From the NCBI RefSeq assembly GCF_000013025.1, contig NC_008358.1, positions 3,162,001-3,226,000 on the forward strand: a stretch of DNA of 64,000 nt. Reading direction: 5' to 3'. This document shows, in pieces, positions 36,829 to 45,853 of this stretch; position 1 is the stretch's first letter; the number at the start of each line of letters is the position of its first letter. A program made the position numbers and the translations under genes. This DNA comes from Hyphomonas neptunium ATCC 15444. Its GTDB lineage: Bacteria; Pseudomonadota; Alphaproteobacteria; Caulobacterales; Hyphomonadaceae. Below the pieces are notes generated by a model that had not been told where the DNA came from, searched no databases, and saw only the letters and a program-made list of their open reading frames with translations.

Positions 36829-38261
36829 CGCACAAGCCCTTTCAGGGCGGCCAGCGCCTCATCCTGATCGGAGAAGGGCAGAACCTGCGAACCGATGATC
36901 TGGCCGGTCTCATGTCCCTTGCCGGCGATCACTAGCGTATCGCCTTTTTTCAGTTCACGGACCACCGCATGGATGGCCTCTGCCCGGTCGCCGATCTCGC
37001 GCGCGCCCGTGGCGCCGCCCAGCACAGACGCGCGGATCTTTGCCGGATCTTCCGAGCGCGGATTGTCATCGGTCACGATCACGTCGTCGGCCTGCCGGCT
37101 GGCGATCTCGCCCATGATCGGCCGCTTCTTAGCGTCCCGGTCGCCGCCACATCCGAAGATCACCTTCAGCCGTCCTGCCGTATGCGGACGCACCGCCCGC
37201 AACAGAACGTCCAGCCCGTCGGGCGTATGGGCATAATCCACGAACACGGCCGCGCCGGTCTCCGTCTTGCCGACAAACTCCAGACGCCCCTTGACGGGCT
37301 TGAGGTTTGCCAGCCCGTCAGCCACAGCCGGAAATTCCATGCCCAGCGACAGGCAGAGCGCCGCCGCCGCCAGCGCGTTCAGCGTCTGAAACTCGCCGAT
37401 CAGCGGCAGCTCGATGGGCTTTTGCTCAACGTCTTTCCAGTAGAGAAACAGCGTCTGCCCTGTCGCCTTGGGCATCAGCTCATCGATCCAGAGATCTTCC
37501 CCGCGCCAGCCGAACGACACCACCTGCAGGCCCGCCTTGCGCGCGGTCTCCTCGACCGCTTCGCGGTGATCGCTGTCAGCATTCACGATGGCCGGAATAC
37601 CCCTGGGCGCCAGGTCCCGGAAGAGGCGCACCTTGGCGTCCAGATAGGCTTCCATCGTCGCGTGATAGTCGAGATGGTCCTGCGTCAGATTGAGAAACGC
37701 CACGGCGGACAGATCAACGCCGTCGAGGCGGTGCTGCTCCAGGCCGTGGCTGGAGGCTTCCATCGCACAATGTGTCACGCCCTGCCGGGCCAGCGCTTTC
37801 ATCGTTTCACTGACGGTCACGGGATCGGGCGTCGTATGCCCGATGTCCACCTTGCCGGCCGGGCCAATCGCGCCGAGCGTGCCCATCGAAGCGGCCTTGA
37901 TGCCCGCCCGGCTCCATATCTGGCGGGCAAAATCCACGGTCGAGGATTTGCCATTGGTGCCGGTCACCGCGACGACGAATTCAGGCTGCTCGCCATAGAA
38001 CCGCTTGGCCGCCAGCGCCAGCGCGCGGCGCGGCTCATCAGCCATCACATGCGGCACAGATACGGCGCCGATGCCGCCATCGGAAAGAATTGCGGCGGCG
38101 CCCTGCGCCACGGCCTGGGGCACAAACTTGCCCCCGTCATGCACGCTGCCTTTGAGCGCCGCAAACAGCCAGCCAGGCTGCACCTTCCGGCTGTCTGACG
38201 TCATACCGAGTATCTCGGTCTCGCCATTCTCGGCGAGGGGGAAAAGGTCCGAGAGTTTCAA
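36825..38261 (-). CDS. murE: UDP-MurNAc-tripeptide synthetase MurE
   Basis: A 478-residue Mur ligase that adds the third residue of the stem. ATP loop TGTNGKSSTV (about residues 109-118). The DDNPRSEDP segment contains the DNPR motif that selects meso-diaminopimelate rather than lysine, so the peptidoglycan is of the Gram-negative mDAP type. The ATGA overlap with ftsI couples translation. Confidence 0.98.
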   Translation of the reverse strand: MKLSDLFPLAENGETEILGMTSDSRKVQPGWLFAALKGSVHDGGKFVPQAVAQGAAAILSDGGIGAVSVPHVMADEPRRALALAAKRFYGEQPEFVVAVTGTNGKSSTVDFARQIWSRAGIKAASMGTLGAIGPAGKVDIGHTTPDPVTVSETMKALARQGVTHCAMEASSHGLEQHRLDGVDLSAVAFLNLTQDHLDYHATMEAYLDAKVRLFRDLAPRGIPAIVNADSDHREAVEETARKAGLQVVSFGWRGEDLWIDELMPKATGQTLFLYWKDVEQKPIELPLIGEFQTLNALAAAALCLSLGMEFPAVADGLANLKPVKGRLEFVGKTETGAAVFVDYAHTPDGLDVLLRAVRPHTAGRLKVIFGCGGDRDAKKRPIMGEIASRQADDVIVTDDNPRSEDPAKIRASVLGGATGAREIGDRAEAIHAVVRELKKGDTLVIAGKGHETGQIIGSQVLPFSDQDEALAALKGLVR

Positions 38262-39901
38262 AGTTCGCTCCTGTTCTGGGAGAGGGCCTGAGGCGGCGCT
38301 GTGGCAGGCCGGAGATCCTCAAATCGCGGATCGACCTCAAGCAACGGCGCAACGCGCTCAATGATGCGCCCGGCAACCGGCGCGGCATTCACTGCGGCGG
38401 TCATGGTTCCGTCCTCGATGGCCTTGGGCTCATCCAGCGTCACAATCAGGGCATATTGGGGGCTGTCTGCGGGAAACACAGCAGCAAAGCTCGAAACGTT
38501 CCGGTCCTTGGCATATCCGCCCGCAATCGGCTTTTCGGCGGTGCCGGTCTTTCCGGCCACCCGGTATCCGGCAACATCAGCGCGCCGGGCTGTCCCCTGA
38601 AGTACGGTGTCACGCATCATCTGCGTCACCAGATGGGTGGTTTCCTCAGAGAAGAGACGCACGGGCGCCGGCGCGGCAATATCGCCCGCATCGGCCCCCG
38701 CCTCGACAAGCACGGGCGCGATCATCAGGCCGTCATTTCCGAACGCCGAAAAGGCCAGCAGGAACGCCAGCGGCGTCACGGAGATACCGTGCCCGTAGGA
38801 CACCGTCGCCGCCGTCACCTCATCAAACCGCTCCGGCATCAGCGGCGCGGCCGATCCTGGCAGATCGATCGGCGCCCGGCGCGTCAGGCCCGCGCGCTCC
38901 AGGAACTGCTGCTGGCGCTGCGTGCCCAGCGCATAATTTACCTGAACGGTGCCGATATTGGAGCTTTCCGAGAGGATCTTCCAGACATTCGCGTCACGGG
39001 CAAACCAGTGCGTGTCCGAAATCCGCCGCCCCTGAATGAGCAGGGGCTGGCCGACCTGAAACCGGTCTTCCGGCGTGATCGCCCCGACCTCAAGCGCGGC
39101 GGCAATGGTGAACGGCTTGAAGATCGAGCCCAGCTCATAGACCGCGCTGATGGCCCGGTTGGTTCGGGCCGGATCATCCGCAGGCGTATCGCTGGCGCGG
39201 TTGGGGTCAAAAGGCGGCCAGCTGGCCATGCCGCGGATTTCGCCGCTGCGCGTATCCATCAGGATCGCCGCGCCGCCCTTCATGTCATAATCCATGGCGG
39301 CCGTCGCAAGCTCTGCCTCCAGCGCCGCCTGCGCGCCGATGTCCAGCGTCAGACGAACGGGGTCTCCCCCGCCCTGCAGCGCTTCATCATGGGCCAGCTC
39401 GATGCCGGCGATGCCCTTGCCGTCGACATTGGTGAAGCCCAGCACCTGTCCGGCCAGAACACCGCGCGGATAGGCCCGGCGCGCTTCCTCGCGGAAATCG
39501 AGCCCCTCAAGGCCCAGCGCCACGACATGCTCGCGCTGGCGCGGCGTCAGTCCCCGCTTCACCCAGACAAATTTACGGTCAGGATCAGACAGTCGGGCAC
39601 CGAGGTCTGCCTCGCTGAGATCGGGCAACACGCCTGCCAGCTGTCTTGCCGCGTCCGCGCCGTCCCAGATCAGGCTCGGATTGGCCCAGAGTGACCAGGA
39701 GACGACCGAGGTCGCCAGCAATTCGCCATGCCGGTCGACAATGTCCGCACGCGTTTCGAGAGAGGCTGCCACGGGATATACTGCGGCATTGGACGGCGCA
39801 TCCGACAGCGCCAGAAACCCGCCCCGGCCCGCCATCAGCACGAAGAGCAGGCCGATGGCCAGCCCGACGAGCCGTGTACGATCCCGGGAGGCTTCGCTCA
39901 T
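38258..39901 (-). CDS. ftsI: Septal transpeptidase FtsI (PBP3)
   Basis: A 547-residue class B PBP. A single N-terminal membrane anchor (about residues 9-29), a pedestal domain, and a transpeptidase domain with GSIFKPF (catalytic SxxK, about residue 290), SESSN, and GKTGTAEKP. Works with FtsW in septal peptidoglycan synthesis. It overlaps ftsL and murE by 4 nt each. Confidence 0.97.
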   Translation of the reverse strand: MSEASRDRTRLVGLAIGLLFVLMAGRGGFLALSDAPSNAAVYPVAASLETRADIVDRHGELLATSVVSWSLWANPSLIWDGADAARQLAGVLPDLSEADLGARLSDPDRKFVWVKRGLTPRQREHVVALGLEGLDFREEARRAYPRGVLAGQVLGFTNVDGKGIAGIELAHDEALQGGGDPVRLTLDIGAQAALEAELATAAMDYDMKGGAAILMDTRSGEIRGMASWPPFDPNRASDTPADDPARTNRAISAVYELGSIFKPFTIAAALEVGAITPEDRFQVGQPLLIQGRRISDTHWFARDANVWKILSESSNIGTVQVNYALGTQRQQQFLERAGLTRRAPIDLPGSAAPLMPERFDEVTAATVSYGHGISVTPLAFLLAFSAFGNDGLMIAPVLVEAGADAGDIAAPAPVRLFSEETTHLVTQMMRDTVLQGTARRADVAGYRVAGKTGTAEKPIAGGYAKDRNVSSFAAVFPADSPQYALIVTLDEPKAIEDGTMTAAVNAAPVAGRIIERVAPLLEVDPRFEDLRPATAPPQALSQNRSEL

Positions 39902-40290
39902 CTGGGCGCCTCCGCAGGCGTTTGCGCCGGTGAGGCAGCGTCGCTGCCCTCTTCATCTTCGGAGACTGCATCTTCGGAGACCGTCAGCGCCTGAAGCGTC
40001 GTCACCGGCGGGCCAACCACTTCGTCCAGATCACTTTCATTGGCCATCTGACCGGGCTTGGGCGGGGCCATGCCCAGCTCCTTGCGGGCAAACTCCTCGA
40101 TCCAGTCGCGCCGGCTCATATGCGCCAGCTCAGTCTCGAGCAACGCCTTTTCGCGCTGCGCTTCCTCAATCTGGGCTTCGACCGCCATCAGCTCGGCGGC
40201 CGTGTCCTTGGCGCCGTATTTTGCCCGGTAGAGGCTGAAAATCAGCAACCCGGCGACCAGAAGACCAAAGAAAAATACCTTGCGGCTCAT
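39898..40290 (-). CDS. ftsL: Cell-division protein FtsL-like
   Basis: A 130-residue bitopic protein with one N-terminal membrane segment (residues 5-20), then a coiled-coil (about residues 30-65, AAELMAVEAQIEEAQREKAL) and an RRDWIEEFARKELGM motif. This architecture and the position between rsmH and ftsI identify FtsL despite low sequence conservation. The C-terminal 45 residues are acidic and low in complexity. FtsL links FtsI/FtsW to the rest of the divisome. Confidence 0.88.
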   Translation of the reverse strand: MSRKVFFFGLLVAGLLIFSLYRAKYGAKDTAAELMAVEAQIEEAQREKALLETELAHMSRRDWIEEFARKELGMAPPKPGQMANESDLDEVVGPPVTTLQALTVSEDAVSEDEEGSDAASPAQTPAEAPR

Positions 40291-41315
40291 CGCGACTTCT
40301 CCAGCTCCGCGAGCGGCGGCAAGTTCATACCGTCGCTCGCCTCATCCAGGGCCGCGTCCGCGTTGGTGCGGATCGCCGCCCGCAACTTGGCAGATCGTGC
40401 GCGTGGATTGGTTTCCACTTCCTTTTCAGACGGCTGCACCGCCTTGTTTTCCTGCAATTCAAAGGCGGGCGCCGGGCCTTTGGACATCAGCGGCATGTGG
40501 CGCGAACCGCCCGGCACCGCGCCTGCCCGCTCGCGCAACCATTGCTTGACGAGCCGGTCCTCCAGCGAGTGGAACGTCACCACCACCAGCCGCCCGCCGG
40601 GCTTCAATATGCGCTCTGCTGCGCGCAGGCCGCGGGCCAGCTCTCCCAGTTCGTCGTTCACATACATGCGGATCGCCTGAAAGGTCAGCGTCGCCGGGTG
40701 CGACCGCGCCCCGCGCCGTCCGCCCACAGCTTCCTCGACAACCGCCGCAAGATCTGCAGTGGTTTCAAACGGAGCCTGTACCCGGCGCTGAACCAGCACG
40801 CGGGCAATCCGCCGGGAGTTTTTCTCTTCGCCGAGGCGGAAGATCACGTCCGCCAGGCCCTTCTCACTCATCGTGTTGACCACATCGGCAGCCGACGGAC
40901 CACTGCCGCCCATACGCATGTCGAGCGGGCCATCCTTCATGAACGAGAAGCCGCGATCGGCCTGGTCGATCTGGAAGCTGGACACGCCAATATCCAGCAC
41001 GACACCGTCTACGGACGCATGCCCGGCCTGCTCGGCCAATGTATCGAGATCGCCAAAACAGCCCAGCAACGGCACAAGGCGCGGATTGGCCTGCGCCATC
41101 TTCTCTGCCCGGACGATCGCGTCGAGGTCGCGGTCAATGCCGAGTACGGTGCAATTGGCGGCCTTGAGAATGGCCGTTGTGTAGCCGCCACCGCCGAATG
41201 TGCCATCGACGATCACCTCGCCGTCAGCCGGCGCGAGCGCGGTCAGCACTTCGGCCAGCATGACCGGCAGATGGCCCGGCTCGGCGGGGCTACGGGGCGT
41301 GGTTCGCAAAGACAT
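40287..41315 (-). CDS. rsmH: 16S rRNA (cytosine-1402-N4)-methyltransferase RsmH
   Basis: A 342-residue SAM-dependent methyltransferase that modifies C1402 of 16S rRNA. It has the PVMLAEVLTAL start, DGTFGGGGYTTAIL (SAM loop), LDIGVSSFQID, and RLVVVTFHSLEDRLVK near the end. The start overlaps the mraZ stop by one base. Second gene of the dcw cluster, as in most bacteria. Confidence 0.98.
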   Translation of the reverse strand: MSLRTTPRSPAEPGHLPVMLAEVLTALAPADGEVIVDGTFGGGGYTTAILKAANCTVLGIDRDLDAIVRAEKMAQANPRLVPLLGCFGDLDTLAEQAGHASVDGVVLDIGVSSFQIDQADRGFSFMKDGPLDMRMGGSGPSAADVVNTMSEKGLADVIFRLGEEKNSRRIARVLVQRRVQAPFETTADLAAVVEEAVGGRRGARSHPATLTFQAIRMYVNDELGELARGLRAAERILKPGGRLVVVTFHSLEDRLVKQWLRERAGAVPGGSRHMPLMSKGPAPAFELQENKAVQPSEKEVETNPRARSAKLRAAIRTNADAALDEASDGMNLPPLAELEKSR

Positions 41316-41812
41316 CAGCTGCCCTCCCCGCCCCGGCCAGCCGCCATCCGGCGCTGACGCACCCGGTTATACGCGGAGGCAAAGGCATCGAGCGTTTCGG
41401 GCGCGGTAACGATGGAGCGCATCCGCATCTGGTGCAGACTGAAACGCTCGGGATTCCAGATCCGGAAACTGTCCATCTGGCCGGAGAACTTGATCTTGCC
41501 GCTGAGCTCACCGGCTTCGCAAAGGTCTTCAGGCAGCTTCACCCGGCCGGTATCATCAATCTTCAGCTCGGCGGAGGCCGCAATGATACAGGTCACGATC
41601 GCCTCACGGATAGGGGACTGCAGCGGCAGCTCGGCCAGCGTTTCACGATAAAGCTCCATCAGCTCCTCGCCGCCGCCTTCCAGTGCACCCGAACCATCAG
41701 GCGCCTGCCACACGAAAACGCGGCTCGATCCGCCCAAAGCGGCGCGGAAAGGCGCGGGTATCGAAACCCGTCCCTTTGCATCAATAGCGCCCTCATAGGT
41801 GGAAACGAACAC
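41315..41812 (-). CDS. mraZ: Transcriptional regulator MraZ
   Basis: A 165-residue AbrB-like double-domain protein that represses its own dcw operon. GTG at 41812 is chosen because it places IDAKGRVSIPAPFR at the same distance from the N-terminus as in E. coli (Asp at residue 11); an in-frame ATG at 41860 would add 16 residues not typical of the family. A second AbrB-like motif is DDTGRVKLPEDL. A set of 10-bp-spaced TGGG repeats lies 58-102 bp upstream. Confidence 0.93.
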   Translation of the reverse strand: MFVSTYEGAIDAKGRVSIPAPFRAALGGSSRVFVWQAPDGSGALEGGGEELMELYRETLAELPLQSPIREAIVTCIIAASAELKIDDTGRVKLPEDLCEAGELSGKIKFSGQMDSFRIWNPERFSLHQMRMRSIVTAPETLDAFASAYNRVRQRRMAAGRGGEGS

Positions 41813-41869
41813 CCGCCTAGCCCAATCTTGTTTGCCTAAACCCCGCCATGGGTAAACCATGTGTAAATT

Positions 41870-41914
41870 TGGACTATCATGGGCACGCATGGGCCTCAAT
41901 GGGCACCGCTGGTG
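41870..41914. promoter_or_regulatory. MraZ operator: 10-bp-period TGGG repeats
   Basis: Five units spaced exactly 10 bp apart on the plus strand: TGGAC (41870), TGGGC (41880), TGGGC (41890), TGGGC (41900) and TGGTG (41910), each separated by a 5-nt spacer. MraZ is known to bind TGGGN direct repeats with 5-nt spacers. The repeats lie upstream of mraZ and are oriented with TGGG on the strand opposite the gene. A further off-register TGGGT is at 41849. Confidence 0.8.
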
Positions 41915-42151
41915 AATCGAAATTTCCACATTGGACTAATTCAGGAACAAAAGGCGCTCACTCACGGAACGCCACATGACGACCCTTTGGGACGGCATGG
42001 GGCGGCGCCCAAAACCCGAACGGAAACCGGGCCTTATCCCACCGTGTTGCGATACCGCATCGCTTGCCCGCCGGAGATGCACACGCGCAGAACTTTTACA
42101 CTTCGTTACCAAGAATACATGCCTGACGCCCGGAATCCCCGCATTTCGGCA
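41915..42151. other. Intergenic stretch upstream of mraZ
   Basis: No gene seen. It joins the MraZ operator to the terminator of the ahpD-like gene. The dcw promoter probably lies in or next to the operator; nothing else stands out here. Confidence 0.4.
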
Positions 42152-42189
42152 AAAAAGAGCCCCCAGGCCCATAAAGGCCCAGGGGCTCC
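42152..42189 (-). terminator. Intrinsic terminator after ahpD
   Basis: GAGCCCC (42158-42164) pairs with GGGGCTC (42183-42189), with an inner GGCC/GGCC pairing after a 2x2 mismatch. On the minus strand the stem is followed by TTTTTT. It ends the ahpC-ahpD unit. Confidence 0.85.
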
Positions 42190-42223
42190 CATGTTCTGGT
42201 CATGATCTGGAACCGGAAACCGC

Positions 42224-42766
42224 TCAGGCCGGCTCTGCCGCCAGCGCCGCTTCGGCTGCCAGCACCCGCGCCGCAGCGTTCACCACCGCGCCAATCCGGA
42301 TCGCGGCCTGGATCTGCTCGCTGGTCACGCCATGCTTGCGCAGCTCGGCCTCATGCGCGTCCAGGCACATGCCGCAGCCATTGATCGCCGACACCGCCAG
42401 CGACCACAGCTCGAAGTCCACCTTCTCGACGCCCGGATTACCGATGACGTTCATCCGCAGGCGCGCCGGCATCGTCGTATAGGTCGTGTTCGAGACAAGG
42501 TGCGTGGCGCGGTAATAGACATTGTTCATGCCCATGATGGCGCTCGCCGCCTTGGCCGCGTTCAGCGCTTCGACCGACAGCTTGCCACGCGCTTCTGCTT
42601 CAATGGCGCGCAGGGTCTGCGCTTCGCCAACGGCGTGCGCCGAGGCGAGATAGCAGCCATATTTCTGCTGCTCGGACAGGATCGTTTCATTCGCCAGGGA
42701 GCCGATATTGAGACGGATGTCCTTGGCGTAATCGGGGATCAGGGTCTTCAGGGTTTCAAGCGACAT
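42224..42766 (-). CDS. ahpD: Alkyl hydroperoxidase AhpD
   Basis: A 180-residue carboxymuconolactone-decarboxylase-fold protein. The redox site is CGMC with Cys131 and Cys134, followed by DAHE with His138, and Glu119 in VDFELW, matching the proton-relay arrangement of mycobacterial AhpD (about 177 residues). AhpD reduces AhpC, here encoded 128 nt upstream on the same strand. ATG at 42766 with a GAGCGCG upstream. Confidence 0.95.
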   Translation of the reverse strand: MSLETLKTLIPDYAKDIRLNIGSLANETILSEQQKYGCYLASAHAVGEAQTLRAIEAEARGKLSVEALNAAKAASAIMGMNNVYYRATHLVSNTTYTTMPARLRMNVIGNPGVEKVDFELWSLAVSAINGCGMCLDAHEAELRKHGVTSEQIQAAIRIGAVVNAAARVLAAEAALAAEPA

Positions 42767-42809
42767 GAGCGCGCTCCTCTGAGAAATCGGGAATGAAATA
42801 AGGGAATAA

Positions 42810-42881
42810 CCAGCCGGTCCCAGGCCGCGCCCACCATGAGTGGGGGGACGCGGGGCGGGCGCAGGGCCCGGAACCGGCTGG
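42810..42881. repeat. Long inverted repeat between ahpC and ahpD
   Basis: CCAGCCGGTCCC (42810-42821) and GGAACCGGCTGG (42870-42881) are complementary in RNA with one G-U pair; the interior is very GC-rich and can pair further around GGGCCC. It sits entirely within the ahpC-ahpD gap, so ahpD mRNA would carry it. Possible attenuator or stabilising/processing structure that sets the AhpC to AhpD ratio. Confidence 0.55.
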
Positions 42882-42894
42882 CATTCAGTCGTGC

Positions 42895-43452
42895 TTAAGC
42901 AAGCTCAAGCGTCTTGCCGCCGACAGGGCGGTTGCAAGGGCAAAGCTCGTCGGTCTGCAGAGCGTCGAGCACGCGCAGGGTGTCCTGCGGGTTACGGCCA
43001 ACGTTCAGGTTGGTGACGTAAACGTGCTGGATGACATTGTGCGGGTCGACGATGTAGGTCGCGCGATAGGCAACGCCGGCGCCTTCTTCACGCACGCCGA
43101 GGCCATCAACGAGCGAGCCGTTGGTGTCTGCAAATTGCCAGATCGGCAGTTCGCGCAGGTCGGCGTGTTCCCGGCGCCAGGCGAGCTTCACGAACTCATT
43201 GTCGGTCGAGCCGCCAAGGATAACCGCGTCGCGATCAGCAAACTCAGGCGCAAGGCGCGCAAACTCTGCGATCTCGGTCGGGCAAACGAAAGTGAAGTCC
43301 TTCGGATAGAAGAAGATGACCTTCCAGAGACCGGGGAAGCTGTCCTGGTTCAGCGGCTCGAAAGCGCTTTCACCATTCTGTTCGTGTTGCATGAATTTCG
43401 GCTTCACGCCGGTGATCTGGAAGTCAGGCAGTTTCTGGCCAATGCCAAGCAT
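42895..43452 (-). CDS. ahpC: Peroxiredoxin AhpC
   Basis: A 185-residue typical 2-Cys-type peroxiredoxin of the AhpC/AhpD subgroup. The peroxidatic cysteine is Cys57 in DFTFVCPTE. The C-terminal CPCN supplies Cys171 and Cys173, as in mycobacterial AhpC, which is recycled by AhpD. The ATG at 43452 ([11 protein letters not shown]) fits the family N-terminus and has GGAG upstream. Reduces hydrogen peroxide and organic peroxides. Divergent from oxyR with an OxyR site between them. Confidence 0.96.
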   Translation of the reverse strand: MLGIGQKLPDFQITGVKPKFMQHEQNGESAFEPLNQDSFPGLWKVIFFYPKDFTFVCPTEIAEFARLAPEFADRDAVILGGSTDNEFVKLAWRREHADLRELPIWQFADTNGSLVDGLGVREEGAGVAYRATYIVDPHNVIQHVYVTNLNVGRNPQDTLRVLDALQTDELCPCNRPVGGKTLELA

Positions 43453-43536
43453 GGGAGGTCTCCTAAAACGGGATTTGTAGCCTACGTCGGTGGCTGCAGG
43501 CCGTACCGAATTGGTGCACTGCACGCAATAAATAAA

Positions 43537-43573
43537 ATTGATAATTCCGATTAATAATATAGATTATGTCTAT
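43537..43573. promoter_or_regulatory. OxyR-type binding site of four half-sites
   Basis: ATTG-N7-CGAT-N7-ATAG-N7-CTAT (43537-43573) matches the OxyR consensus ATAG-N7-CTAT-N7-ATAG-N7-CTAT at 14 of 16 defined bases, with exact 7-nt spacing. The last half-site overlaps the oxyR start codon region, which fits autorepression, and the site is about 85 bp upstream of the ahpC start, which fits activation. Confidence 0.82.
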
Positions 43574-44495
43574 GAACATTCCCACGCTGCGCCAGCTTCA
43601 ATTCCTCGTAGCACTCGGCGAATCGGGCTCCTTCTCCCGTGCCGCCGAGGCATGTCACGTCACCCAGCCCACCCTTTCGGCGGGCATAAAGGAGCTTGAA
43701 GATCTCTTTGGGGTTGCGCTTGCGGAACGCGAATCACGCGGTGCAACATTGACGCATGCTGGGGAAATCGCCGTCGCCCGCGCCTCTGCCCTGCTGGCGG
43801 ACGCCCATGCGCTCGTCCAGGCCGTCACCAGCGCCGGCGCACTCTTCTCCGGCCCGTTCCATCTGGGCGCCATCCCCACCATCGCGCCCTTCGTGCTGCC
43901 CCAGATCGTGGGCCAGCTCACCCGGCGCTATCCCGATCTCAAACTCTACCTCACCGAAGACCGCACCCACCGCCTGATCGACCAGCTGCGCGCGCGCACG
44001 CTGGACGCCGCCTTCATCGCCCTGCCCTGGGAAGCGCCCGGCATCGAGATGATGACGCTCTTCGACGATGAGTTCCTCCTCGCCGCGCCGGCCGGCCACC
44101 CGCTCAGCCGCAAGAACGGCCTCTCCCCGGAAGACCTTCAGGGCGAAGACCTTCTCCTGCTGGAAGACGGCCACTGCCTGCGCGATCACGCCGTCTCGGT
44201 CTGCCGCCTGAAAGCGGGCGCCGGGCGCGAGCAGGTCGCCGCCACATCGCTGGGCACGCTCGTCAATATGGTGGCCGGCGGGCTCGGCGTTTCGCTCATC
44301 CCGCGCCTTGCCGCCGACAACGGCCTCGCCCTTGGGCCGGACGTTGCCGTCCGCTCCTTCGTCACGCCCATCATCGGGCGTCAGGTCGGCATTGCCTGGA
44401 AATCCGGCAGCCCGCGCGAGGCCGAGGCCCGCGCGCTCGGAGAGCTTGTCCGCGAACAGCTCCGCGGTCAGATCAACGCCTCGTCCCTGGCCTGA
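43566..44495 (+). CDS. oxyR: Peroxide-sensing LysR regulator OxyR
   Basis: A 309-residue LysR-type regulator. The N-terminal winged HTH is around residues 6-64 (FSRAAEACHVTQPTLSAGI). The redox pair is Cys204 in EDGHCLRD and Cys213 in SVC, nine residues apart exactly as Cys199/Cys208 of E. coli OxyR. There is no clear Shine-Dalgarno before the ATG at 43566; the alternative ATG at 43572 is equally bare, so translation may start close to the transcript 5' end. It activates the divergent ahpC-ahpD unit. Confidence 0.96.
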   Translation: MSMNIPTLRQLQFLVALGESGSFSRAAEACHVTQPTLSAGIKELEDLFGVALAERESRGATLTHAGEIAVARASALLADAHALVQAVTSAGALFSGPFHLGAIPTIAPFVLPQIVGQLTRRYPDLKLYLTEDRTHRLIDQLRARTLDAAFIALPWEAPGIEMMTLFDDEFLLAAPAGHPLSRKNGLSPEDLQGEDLLLLEDGHCLRDHAVSVCRLKAGAGREQVAATSLGTLVNMVAGGLGVSLIPRLAADNGLALGPDVAVRSFVTPIIGRQVGIAWKSGSPREAEARALGELVREQLRGQINASSLA

Positions 44496-44623
44496 AAAGT
44501 CTTCGCCGAGCCCCCTACCGCGCGCCGCACAAGCAGAGTATCACGCGGGCATCGGGGGCATTCTGAAAAGGACTTTGCGGCGGGCATGACAGGGCGTGCA
44601 GCAACCGTCACGGGCGAGGCCGC

Positions 44624-45817
44624 ATGGCCGTGAGTGCATCCTGGCGCGCCGCCCTGGCGGCAGGCGCCGTCAATCTCGTCCTCGGCGCAAACCTTCCTTA
44701 TCTTCCCGTCTGGATGGAGCGGGTCGCGGGCATGTCCGGCGCCGAAATCGCCGGCGCCAGCACCCTCGCCATCCTTATCCGCATCTTTGCCGGCCCTTTG
44801 ACGGCGGGTATCGCGCAGGATCACGGCCTGCGCGGCACGCTCGCCTCGGTCATGGTCGTAGCGCTGGCCGGTTATGCCCTGCTGGTGCCGGAGTCGCCCC
44901 GCGCGGTCGATTTCTTCCTGTGCGTCCTTGTCTACAGCGCCATGAACCTTGTCGGGCCATTGTTCGAAGCGGTGCTCGTCTTCGGCACGCGCAATGGCCG
45001 CCCCGATTATGGCGAGGGCCGCGCCATTGCCTCTGCCGCCTTCGTCGCTGCCAATCTCGGGGGCGGCGCGATCCTCGGCGCGTATGGTCCTGACTGGATA
45101 CTCTTCTACCTGATCGCCGCCTCGGCCATTGCCGCGCTGGCGCCCATGTTCACCAAACAGGGCGCGCGTGCCGCTGTGGCCCGCCGCCCTCTGATCTCGA
45201 CCTTCACCGACTCCTTCACCATCTACCGGATGCCCGGCGTCTTCATGTATCTGCTCGCCGCCGCCCTCATTCAGGCCAGCCACGGCGCGTATTATGCGTT
45301 CGCTTCCAACATCTGGATCGCGCAGGGCATTGATGGCGGCCATATCGGCGCGCTCTGGGCCATCGGCGTCGCGGCTGAAATCCTGCTGCTGCTGCTGTCG
45401 CGCAAGCTGCTGAAGGACATGAACTATTACGCCATGCTTTGGCTGGGCGGTATCGGCGCCCTGATACGCTGGACCGCCGCCGGCTTCGTCCTCCCGGTCG
45501 AGGCGGTCTATGTCTTCCAGACCCTGCATGCCGCCAGCTTTGCCATGACGCATATCGGAACGATGCGTTTCCTTCAGGCCGCTCTGCCCGATGACAAGCT
45601 CTCGCTGGCCTATTCGGCCAATGGCGCCCTGATCTTCGGCCCGGCCATGGCCGTCACCGGGCTTGCCTCCGGCATCGCCTATGACGCCCTCGCGCCGGGC
45701 GGCATTGAGTCCCAGACAAAGCTCTACTGGCTGATGGTTCTTGTCACGCTGACAGGCGTCAGCCTCATCTGGCGCGCCAGCCGCGAGCCGATCACCCCGG
45801 TTGAGCCCCACCCCTGA
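44624..45817 (+). CDS. MFS transporter
   Basis: A 397-residue protein with about twelve membrane segments. The N-terminal AVNLVLGANLPYLPVWM and the RIFAGPLTAGIAQDHG loop (an A-motif variant) recall the MFS_1-like group that includes 3-phenylpropionate permease. ATG at 44624 preceded by GGCGAGG. It stands 128 nt after oxyR and 91 nt before the MarR-GNAT gene. The substrate is not evident; regulation by the neighbouring MarR is possible only if its operator acts at a distance, since that operator lies downstream. Confidence 0.85.
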   Translation: MAVSASWRAALAAGAVNLVLGANLPYLPVWMERVAGMSGAEIAGASTLAILIRIFAGPLTAGIAQDHGLRGTLASVMVVALAGYALLVPESPRAVDFFLCVLVYSAMNLVGPLFEAVLVFGTRNGRPDYGEGRAIASAAFVAANLGGGAILGAYGPDWILFYLIAASAIAALAPMFTKQGARAAVARRPLISTFTDSFTIYRMPGVFMYLLAAALIQASHGAYYAFASNIWIAQGIDGGHIGALWAIGVAAEILLLLLSRKLLKDMNYYAMLWLGGIGALIRWTAAGFVLPVEAVYVFQTLHAASFAMTHIGTMRFLQAALPDDKLSLAYSANGALIFGPAMAVTGLASGIAYDALAPGGIESQTKLYWLMVLVTLTGVSLIWRASREPITPVEPHP

Positions 45818-45853
45818 AACGCGCCGCGCCCAATCCCGCGCCTGCCCGCCCGC

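Noticed and set aside
41870-41914. Short regular repeats as a CRISPR array
   Set aside because: Units are 10 bp, far too short, and no cas gene is present; they fit the MraZ box.
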